12,867 nt of DNA, from NCBI GenBank assembly GCA_964490765.1, contig CAZBDV010000047.1, positions 1-12,867 of the forward strand. The letters are read 5' to 3'. Shown in pieces: positions 7,296-12,867 of this stretch (position 1 is the first letter of the stretch; every line of letters starts with the position of its first letter). The DNA comes from CAZBDV01 sp964490765 (GTDB lineage: Bacteria > Cloacimonadota > Cloacimonadia > Cloacimonadales > JAJBBL01). A model generated the notes under the pieces. The model saw nothing but the letters and a program-made list of their open reading frames with translations, did not search any database and had not been told where the DNA came from. A program made the translations under genes and the position numbers.

Positions 7296-7796
7296 ATGCA
7301 TCTTATTCTCATCGGCTTTATGGGGTCCGGTAAGAGCAGTCTTGCCAGGCAGCTGGCAAGTAGATACCGATTATCCTGTTACGATACCGACTTAATCATA
7401 GAAGAAGAGACAGGCACATCAATAGAAGATATTTTCTCTGTCAGAGGGGAAGAGTGGTTCCGAACCCGGGAGAGTGAGGTACTTCTTCATCTATCTGAAG
7501 AAGCAGTAATAGCCACTGGTGGGGGTATTATTGAACGAGCTGAGAACCGTAGTTTTCTCAAGCGGAATGACAATATTGTTATCTGGCTTCATCCCCCTTT
7601 CGAGGTGATTTACGAAAGAATATCTAACAGTGGCAGACCAAAGGTGAAGGATCTCGGTCGTCAGGCAATATATGCACTCTGGAAGAGAAGGTTGCCATTT
7701 TATGAAGAGTGTAAGGATTTGATCTACGATAGTAAAAGTTCTAATCATGCTATACTTTATGAGGGTATAGACAAATTGCTCAAACTGACAGATTGA
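7296..7796 (+). CDS. aroK: Shikimate kinase
   Basis: The enzyme phosphorylates shikimate at the 3-hydroxyl with ATP, in the chorismate and aromatic amino acid pathway. The 166-residue protein has the P-loop GFMGSGKSS, the shikimate-binding DTDLIIEEETG and FRTRE, the GGG motif in ATGGGII, and the lid region SGRPKV. The closing RRLPFYEE is also typical, and the length is normal. No promoter can fit in the 15 bp between the preceding hairpin and the ATG. The transcript must therefore come through that hairpin, from the rpsA operon or from an unseen start in 7175-7246. Its 3' end overlaps the convergent recD2 gene by 17 bp. AroK and AroL are not distinguishable here. Confidence 0.95.
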   Translation: MHLILIGFMGSGKSSLARQLASRYRLSCYDTDLIIEEETGTSIEDIFSVRGEEWFRTRESEVLLHLSEEAVIATGGGIIERAENRSFLKRNDNIVIWLHPPFEVIYERISNSGRPKVKDLGRQAIYALWKRRLPFYEECKDLIYDSKSSNHAILYEGIDKLLKLTD

Positions 7797-9975
7797 ATTT
7801 CTTTTCCCGCAACAGCTGAGTCAGCATACTATTGCGACGGGTGGTTCTATTGTTACCGAGAGCGATATCTAATGCCTGAAGATTACCAACGATAACAACG
7901 AGTTTTTTCGCCCTTGTTATTCCCGTATAGAGCAGATTGCGCTGCAACATTATATAGTGCTGCATCAGGAGGGGTATAACAATTACGGGGAACTCCGAGC
8001 CCTGCGATTTATGAATAGTGATGGCATAAGAGTGGTTTAACTGGTCCAGTTCACTGAACTCATATTCTGCTATCTTTTCCTCGAACGAGACTCGTACTGT
8101 CTGGAGCTCCCTATCGATTGCCTTTATAATCCCCAGATCTCCATTGAAGACATCCTTTTCATAATTGTTGTTGAGCTGGATTACCCTGTCACCTGTTCGA
8201 AATATCTTCCCAGCCAGTAATAGTTCATTCTCTTCTCCATGACCGGGATTGAGAGCCGCCTGTAATCTTCTGTTCAGTTCACTAATCCCCGATTCTCCTT
8301 TATGCATTGGTGCGAGTACCTGAATATCCCTCAGCGGTTCGAAACTAAAGGTTTCAGGAATCTTTTCTGTTACAAGTTGAACAATTGTATCAGTAGCTCT
8401 CTGAGGACTCTCTGCCGGGAAAAGGTAAAAATCTCCATCATGGCGAGAGAATATAGGATGCTCACCTTTTCTGATCCTATGTGCATTAGTGATGATCGAA
8501 CTGTTACTCTCCTGTCGAAAGATCTGATGCAGGCGGACAACCGGGATGACACCCGATACTATCAGATCGTGCAGAACATAACCGGCTCCTACACTCGGAA
8601 GTTGATCCACATCTCCGATAAAGACGATGCTGATGTCGCTACGAACAGCTTTTAGCAAATGATTGAGAATATTAATATCGAGCATGGAGGCTTCGTCGAT
8701 AATGAGCATAGCAGCATCGAGGGGATTATTCTCGTTACGATGAAATGAGAGACCGTCCTGCCAGGAGAACTCGAGTAGCCGATGAATTGTTTTTGCCTGT
8801 AGTCCGGTAACCTCCGTCAGCCTTTTAGCTGCCCGGCCGGTAGGTGCTGTGAGAATAAGTTTGAAATGTTTAGCCTGCAGAACGGTAGCCAGAGCTTTTG
8901 TAATGGTACTTTTTCCTGTTCCTGGACCTCCAGTCAGGACAGTTATCTTATTGGTTAGGCATGCCTTTATAGCGCTCTTCTGTTGAACTGAAAAGGGTAT
9001 TTGAGACCTGTCATGCAGCCACTGAAAGACTACATCCCAATCTACACTTTTCAGCGCGGAGAGCTGAGTAGCCTGGCAATTTTGAATAGAGAGTACTCTC
9101 TGAGCAACCTTTCGTTCAGTATGATAGTAAACAGGATGGTATATTGCATCTTCTTCAGCAATGAGTTCACCGCTATCGATTAGTTGTTCCAGAACAGGTT
9201 CGATTTTCTTTCTTCCGGTAATCAAGAGTTCCTCACTCCTTTTCAGAAGTTCTTCTCTTCTGGCATAGCAGTGTCCCTCTTCCGCAAACTGGAGAATGAG
9301 ATAGAAAAGACCTGCCTTAATCCGCTCTCTGGAATCTTTTCTTAGACCGAAACTACGTGCTATATTATCTGCGGTTTTGAAACCTACGCCATAAATGTCA
9401 TCACTCAGCCTGTATGGATTGGTCTTAAGGATCTGAAAAGCCCTTTCTCCGTAAGTTTTGTAGATCTTGACAGCCAGGTTAGTTGTGATTCCATACTTTT
9501 GCAGAAAGAGCATGATATTCTTTATTTCTCGCTTTTCCTGCCAACCTTTCTCTATCAGTTTTCGTTTAGATCTACCTATACCTTCGATCTCCTCCAGTCT
9601 TTCCGGTTCCCTGTCTATTACGTCGAGTGATTCTGTTCCGAAGGTTGAGACTATCTTCTCTGCTGTTTTTGGCCCGATACCCTTGATGAGGCTGCTACTC
9701 AGTAGCCTGGTGATTCCCTCAGCATCTGCTGGTTGTTCGACTTGATAAGAGAGTGCCTGAAATTGCTGTCCATACTCAGGGTGTATGATCCAGTTCCCTT
9801 TCAGATGTAGTTTCTCACCGATGTTGATTCCAGGCAGCAGGCCTGTAACTACTATCTCACGGGGGATATCTTGCGGTTTTATCCGGAGGACAGCATATCC
9901 GTTCTCCTCATTGTAGTAAATAATCCGTTCTATGACACCGGTGAGTTTGTCTTCGTACTGTTCTCGCTTGTTCAT
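7780..9975 (-). CDS. recD2: ATP-dependent RecD2-type DNA helicase
   Basis: This superfamily 1B 5'-3' helicase belongs to the RecD2 (YrrC) group, which acts in DNA repair without RecBC. The 731-residue order is as expected: an N-terminal OB-like region (LTGVIERIIYYNEENGYAVL); tandem helix-hairpin-helix segments (IKGIGPKTAEKI, IEGIGRSKRKLI, IYGVGFKTADNIA, about residues 95-210); Walker A GGPGTGKST (about 348); Walker B LIIDEASML (about 423); IGDVDQLPSVGAG; the SH3-like insertion; AITIHKSQGSEFPVIV; and YTGITRAKK (about 683). The length distinguishes it from RecBCD RecD. TTG 9978 directly precedes ATG 9975, which I prefer; both have weak ribosome binding sites. It begins about 20 bp after the upstream propeller gene, so the two are probably co-transcribed. 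Confidence 0.95.
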   Translation of the reverse strand: MNKREQYEDKLTGVIERIIYYNEENGYAVLRIKPQDIPREIVVTGLLPGINIGEKLHLKGNWIIHPEYGQQFQALSYQVEQPADAEGITRLLSSSLIKGIGPKTAEKIVSTFGTESLDVIDREPERLEEIEGIGRSKRKLIEKGWQEKREIKNIMLFLQKYGITTNLAVKIYKTYGERAFQILKTNPYRLSDDIYGVGFKTADNIARSFGLRKDSRERIKAGLFYLILQFAEEGHCYARREELLKRSEELLITGRKKIEPVLEQLIDSGELIAEEDAIYHPVYYHTERKVAQRVLSIQNCQATQLSALKSVDWDVVFQWLHDRSQIPFSVQQKSAIKACLTNKITVLTGGPGTGKSTITKALATVLQAKHFKLILTAPTGRAAKRLTEVTGLQAKTIHRLLEFSWQDGLSFHRNENNPLDAAMLIIDEASMLDINILNHLLKAVRSDISIVFIGDVDQLPSVGAGYVLHDLIVSGVIPVVRLHQIFRQESNSSIITNAHRIRKGEHPIFSRHDGDFYLFPAESPQRATDTIVQLVTEKIPETFSFEPLRDIQVLAPMHKGESGISELNRRLQAALNPGHGEENELLLAGKIFRTGDRVIQLNNNYEKDVFNGDLGIIKAIDRELQTVRVSFEEKIAEYEFSELDQLNHSYAITIHKSQGSEFPVIVIPLLMQHYIMLQRNLLYTGITRAKKLVVIVGNLQALDIALGNNRTTRRNSMLTQLLREKKFNLSV

Positions 9976-9997
9976 CAATTACTCGAGAAAGAATTTG

Positions 9998-11878
9998 TTA
10001 TCTTATAACGGTGAATTTACCTGTTACGACTTCCTGTATTGCCTGAAAACGATAGAAATAGATACCGCTCGCCAAGGTTCTACTCGAAACGTTGGTAAGC
10101 AGCAGTTCGATTATCTGTTCTCCCGCCGGCAGATTCTTTTCTCGCTCGGAAAAAATCCTTCTCCCCTTAATATCAAAGATCTCCAGATTCACTGGAGCAG
10201 AATGAGGAAGTTCAATCTTAAATGATATTTTTACATCTCCTCTCACACTATCTCTGATCTGAACCGGATTGGTGAATACACGGCAGAAAACTCGAGACTG
10301 GCCGGTATCATCACCGACCGAACTGGTTATTATATATTCTGCAACCGAAATCTCACTCACATCCCAGTAATCCCTGTAAGCACGAGCAGAGACTGTGGTG
10401 GTAGAATCAATGGTAATTGGTTCAGTGTAGAGTGGGGAATCTTCGTCAGGATCTGTTCCGTCAACAGTATATCTGATAATCGCATTTGCAGTAGTTGTTG
10501 TTATCGAAACGTTAAGTGGCGAACTGTATTCACCGGCAGGTGGTGAGAATTCCGGAGAGGCAACAATACCAGTGACCTCTATCTGACAGGTATCCATATA
10601 GGCTCCATCTTCAGTTACAGCATAGATCGTAACAGAACCAGAATTATGAGCGGTAACGATACCTTCAGTGTCGACAGTTACCAGTTCTTCATCACCGGAA
10701 TACCAGTTGAATTCCAGATCAGTGGCATTCTCCGGTATTATCTCGGCAGTCAGTAGAAATGTTTCACCAACATCCATGATGAGAAATTCCGGTTCTACGT
10801 TTATACCTGTTACCGATATCAGATCATAAGAAGCCAGCCCTTCTGCAGTGCCGACCCATTTGAGAGATTCATTCTCCACAGTTACGACATTGATTTCATT
10901 ACTCGGTAAATCGGAATTCATTTCAGTGTAGAGTGACCAGGAGACATTGTTCTTTCGTATAAGACCGTGCAGTGAAGTTCCAAACCAGACTACACCTGTA
11001 TCCTTCACGAATACTGTCGGAATACTATTTTCAGGTAGCTGAGAATTGCTCTGGTCATATATAGACCAGGAAGAGCCATCAAAGACAGCCAGACCACCAT
11101 TTTCTGTACCTATATGAAGTAGATCTCCACTCCCCGCCGAGAGAGAGCGAATTGCATTGTCGGGTAGCTGGGAATTATTCGTGTTATAAACATTCCAATC
11201 TGTAAGGTCATAACTCGCCAGGCCGTAGTTCGTTCCGATCCAGAGTTGGTCTTCTTCACCGATCTCCAGAGCATAAATGTAGTTATTCGGCAGTTCCGAA
11301 TTTCCTGTAGTAAAGGTATTCCAGGATACTCTATCAAATCTGGCAAGCCCACCTCCGCCGAGAGTGCCAATCCAGATCGAATTAGTGCTGTCGACTGCTA
11401 AAGATTCCACAACATTGCGTGGTAAGCCCGAATTATTCATGTTATAAACAGTCCAGCCTATCCAGTTACCACTACCGTCCTGACCCTGACTGATCCCATC
11501 GTAGTGAGCCAGTCCGTTATTGGTCCCGATCCAGATCTCTCCCGAAAGATCGATCTCAATACAACGGACCAGGTTCCCCGGCAAACCAGAATCCTGCATC
11601 GTAAAAATCGTCCAGTCTGTTCCGTCATATCTGGCTAACCCACTCTGAGTACCGATCCATTTAATCCCATCTTCAGTAACAGCCAGAGAGAGGACATTAT
11701 CATGAGGCAGGGGGGAGTTAGCTGTGTTATAGATTTCCCAGCTCTGTCCGGCCAGAGATACAAGCGGGAACAGTGTCCATAAGAAGAGAATCAGAATAGC
11801 TTGCAGAGCTGTTAACCGGTAACTCTTCTCCATAATTGTGTGTCTGATCAATGTCATAGTACTTTTAATATTGTGCAT
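9998..11878 (-). CDS. Secreted seven-bladed propeller protein, Ig-like modules, T9SS-type sorting domain
   Basis: The 626-residue product starts with a basic stretch and a hydrophobic signal peptide (about 22-44, ending SLAGQ). Seven repeats of about 43 residues follow (46-352), with the pattern W-x-IYNTxNSxLPxN...IWIGTxxGLAxYD. These resemble the Reg_prop (two-component-regulator propeller) family, and the count suggests one closed seven-bladed propeller. Next comes a bacterial Ig-like BIG2-type module (353-437), then a chitobiase/hexosaminidase C-terminal-like module (437-520, with RYTVDGTDPDEDSPLY). The C-terminus (about 530-626) has NPV, LEIFDIKGRRI and ASGIYFYRFQ...GKFTVIR, the look of a T9SS type A sorting signal. 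It is probably exported and anchored or released at the cell surface; its ligand is unknown. Met at 11857 or 11833 are alternative starts, but AAGGGG upstream favours 11878. Confidence 0.88.
   Translation of the reverse strand: MHNIKSTMTLIRHTIMEKSYRLTALQAILILFLWTLFPLVSLAGQSWEIYNTANSPLPHDNVLSLAVTEDGIKWIGTQSGLARYDGTDWTIFTMQDSGLPGNLVRCIEIDLSGEIWIGTNNGLAHYDGISQGQDGSGNWIGWTVYNMNNSGLPRNVVESLAVDSTNSIWIGTLGGGGLARFDRVSWNTFTTGNSELPNNYIYALEIGEEDQLWIGTNYGLASYDLTDWNVYNTNNSQLPDNAIRSLSAGSGDLLHIGTENGGLAVFDGSSWSIYDQSNSQLPENSIPTVFVKDTGVVWFGTSLHGLIRKNNVSWSLYTEMNSDLPSNEINVVTVENESLKWVGTAEGLASYDLISVTGINVEPEFLIMDVGETFLLTAEIIPENATDLEFNWYSGDEELVTVDTEGIVTAHNSGSVTIYAVTEDGAYMDTCQIEVTGIVASPEFSPPAGEYSSPLNVSITTTTANAIIRYTVDGTDPDEDSPLYTEPITIDSTTTVSARAYRDYWDVSEISVAEYIITSSVGDDTGQSRVFCRVFTNPVQIRDSVRGDVKISFKIELPHSAPVNLEIFDIKGRRIFSEREKNLPAGEQIIELLLTNVSSRTLASGIYFYRFQAIQEVVTGKFTVIR
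10823..11746 (-). repeat. Seven tandem propeller repeats within the coding region
   Basis: Seven units begin near 11743, 11615, 11458, 11325, 11197, 11068 and 10938, with a period of about 128-133 bp. Unit 2 is longer because it carries a GISQGQDGSGN-type insertion before the third unit. Some neighbouring units remain similar at the DNA level (for example around 11170 and 11435, sharing GTTATAAACA), which suggests fairly recent duplication. Confidence 0.8.
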
Positions 11879-11903
11879 AAGTCTTAACCCCTTGTTATTT
11901 TTA

Positions 11904-11930
11904 AGGATAGAGTCATAACTATGATGTCAA
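11904..11930 (-). promoter_or_regulatory. Candidate promoter for the propeller-recD2 unit
   Basis: A perfect TTGACA (11930-11925) is followed after 15 bases by TATCCT (11909-11904, four of six matches), 26 bp upstream of the start codon at 11878. The -35 box is exact; the spacer is slightly short. Confidence 0.45.
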
Positions 11931-12048
11931 GCTAATTTGAGTTTGAAACAATTGAAATGAATATCTAAAGAAGGATGATTGACGTATGATATCAGGTACT
12001 GAATCAAGGAGTACAGCTCACAGTTGTTTGATAGTAGAAAGGAAAAAA

Positions 12049-12124
12049 TGGTGGGCCCAAGAGGAGTCGAACCTCTGACCGCCCGGTTATGAGCCGGGGG
12101 CTCTACCAACTGAGCTATAGGCCC
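12049..12124 (-). tRNA. tRNA with anticodon CAT, probably tRNA-Ile2 (elongator Met possible)
   Basis: The 76-nt gene folds into a full cloverleaf with CCA encoded. The acceptor GGGCCTA pairs with TGGGCCC (one T-G wobble). The D arm is GCTC/GAGC with an eight-base loop. The anticodon arm is CCCGG-CTCATAA-CCGGG, the variable loop CGGTC, and the T arm AGAGG/CCTCT around TTCGACT. The 1-72 pair is G-C and the anticodon stem lacks the GGG/CCC run, so it is not the initiator. The CTCATAA loop and GGGCC acceptor resemble tRNA-Ile2, whose C34 is converted to lysidine by TilS to read AUA. Elongator tRNA-Met has the same anticodon and cannot be excluded. Six T residues follow the CCA and may help end transcription. 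Confidence 0.95.
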
Positions 12125-12168
12125 TTGTTCTCTGTTAATACGAACGAATTCGTTGAAGATGTTATTTT

Positions 12169-12208
12169 TGTCAAGAAGAAAGAGCTCCCTAAGGGATAGG
12201 TAATTATA
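12169..12208 (-). promoter_or_regulatory. Promoter-like boxes upstream of the tRNA
   Basis: Two partial signals lie in the spacer between rpoD and the tRNA. TATAAT (12208-12203) is a perfect -10 but lacks a good -35. TTGACA (12174-12169) is a perfect -35 without a convincing -10 at 16-18 bases. One of them probably drives the tRNA; I cannot say which. Confidence 0.3.
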
Positions 12209-12285
12209 CTGACACAACTCGAAAGTAATCTTTAATTCCTTTTTTGGACTTAATATCTACTGCTCGATCCCGTTTCCCGAAGGTC

Positions 12286-12867
12286 TTATTTGATATTATA
12301 GTTATTGATTATCTTCATAAAGCCGTCGCTGCGTGTAGGATGCTTCAACTTTTTCAGTGCTTTGTCTTCTATCTGGCGGATTCTTTCTCTGGTTACATTA
12401 AAGATATTACCGACCTCTTCGAGAGTACGGTGATAGCCGTCATCTATACCGAAGCGTAGTCTTATCACTCTCTCTTCACGGGGTGTGAGAGTTTTAAGTA
12501 CATCATCGACAACCTTGCTCAGAATAGAGCGTTCGGCCATTCTTTCAGGAGAAATGGTGCTCTTGTCTTCTATGAAATCACCGAGGATACTGTCTTCACT
12601 GTCGCTTCCGATAGGTTTATCAAGAGAGACCGGTTCTTTGGAGATCGACATAATACTCTTGATCTTATCTACCGGCATATCGAGGACTTCGGATAGTTCT
12701 TCCGGATATGGTTCCCTGCCGAGTTTTTGCATCAATCTTCTGCTCGTTCTATTCAGTTTATTGATCGATTCTATCATATGGACAGGTATTCTGATCGTTC
12801 TGGCCTGATCGGCAATAGCTCTGGTAATAGCCTGTCTGATCCACCATGTAGCATAAGTACTGAATTT
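12286..12867 (-). CDS. rpoD: Primary sigma factor RpoD (C-terminal part; 5' end outside the window)
   Basis: The frame is open to the right edge and encodes the last 193 residues of a housekeeping sigma-70. The visible part starts inside region 2.3/2.4 with KFSTYATWWIRQAITRAIAD and RTIRIPVHMIESINKLNR, which is almost invariant in primary sigma factors. Region 3 follows (REPYPEELSEVL and the acidic DSILGDFIED linker). Region 4 contains LTPREERVIRLRFGIDDGYHRTLEEVG and the -35-binding helix NVTRERIRQIEDKALKKLKHP. FGIDDGYHRTLEEVG is close to the SigA pattern. The C-terminus ends in a short tail (NNYNIK). The ATG at 12777 is internal, not a start. No clear terminator follows before the tRNA. Confidence 0.96.
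   Translation of the reverse strand, partial: KFSTYATWWIRQAITRAIADQARTIRIPVHMIESINKLNRTSRRLMQKLGREPYPEELSEVLDMPVDKIKSIMSISKEPVSLDKPIGSDSEDSILGDFIEDKSTISPERMAERSILSKVVDDVLKTLTPREERVIRLRFGIDDGYHRTLEEVGNIFNVTRERIRQIEDKALKKLKHPTRSDGFMKIINNYNIK

Noticed and set aside
10823..11746. Regular repeats considered as a CRISPR array or integron-like array
   Set aside because: The ~130-bp period is in frame within one open coding sequence and encodes diverged propeller blades; there are no identical short repeats with unique spacers.
12143..12154. 12-bp palindrome AACGAATTCGTT upstream of the tRNA
   Set aside because: It is short and A/T-centred, has no second copy or paired promoter element, and can easily occur by chance.
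11927..12217. A 96-codon minus-strand frame with a peptide resembling many database proteins (AQLVEPPAHNRAVRGSTP)
   Set aside because: It is the translation of the tRNA gene at 12049-12124, a well-known source of spurious proteins. No ribosome binding site or domain supports it.
12485..12808. A 107-codon plus-strand frame opposite rpoD
   Set aside because: It is antisense to highly conserved sigma-factor regions. Its Ser/Leu/Ile-rich product is the usual shadow of such sequence.

Overview
This is ordinary chromosomal DNA of a Gram-negative-type bacterium, dense with core genes. It holds about ten complete protein genes, two genes cut by the window edges and one tRNA. One gene encodes a secreted protein with a signal peptide, a seven-repeat propeller, Ig-like modules and a C-terminal region resembling a type IX secretion (T9SS) sorting signal. 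Such signals are largely confined to the Bacteroidetes/FCB group. The moderate GC content, consensus TTGACA boxes and a RpoD-type sigma factor make a non-Bacteroidetes FCB lineage, for example Cloacimonadota-like, my best guess. That placement is inference, because no rRNA or marker phylogeny is available here.

Layout: (1) Positions 1-2293 are on the minus strand: rpsT, then ftsY, then tatD, then the first eight codons of an unidentified gene at the left edge. (2) Positions 2525-7174 are on the plus strand: a tightly coupled cluster cmk-plsC-ispH-rpsA, with overlapping or abutting reading frames, ended by a very strong hairpin terminator at 7247-7280. aroK (7296-7796) follows immediately, its ribosome binding site just beyond the hairpin. 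(3) Positions 7780-11878 are on the minus strand: a two-gene unit of the secreted propeller protein and then recD2, whose 3' end overlaps the end of aroK by 17 bp. (4) A tRNA with anticodon CAT lies at 12049-12124. The 3' part of rpoD runs off the right edge, also on the minus strand.

Functionally the window covers protein targeting (FtsY), the ribosome (S20, S1, tRNA), nucleotide, phospholipid, isoprenoid and shikimate metabolism (Cmk, PlsC, IspH, AroK), DNA repair (RecD2, possibly TatD) and housekeeping transcription (RpoD). The largest interval without a protein gene is the 231-bp divergent rpsT/cmk spacer, so there is no long unexplained region.

I saw no convincing undescribed system, mobile element, CRISPR array or riboswitch. 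The points most worth a second look are: a perfect 30-bp palindrome in the ftsY leader; the terminator hairpin wedged against the aroK ribosome binding site; an S1 protein with long acidic extensions at both ends; the ispH/rpsA junction with zero gap, which other bacteria have turned into a fused gene; and the secreted seven-blade protein apparently co-transcribed with a DNA helicase.
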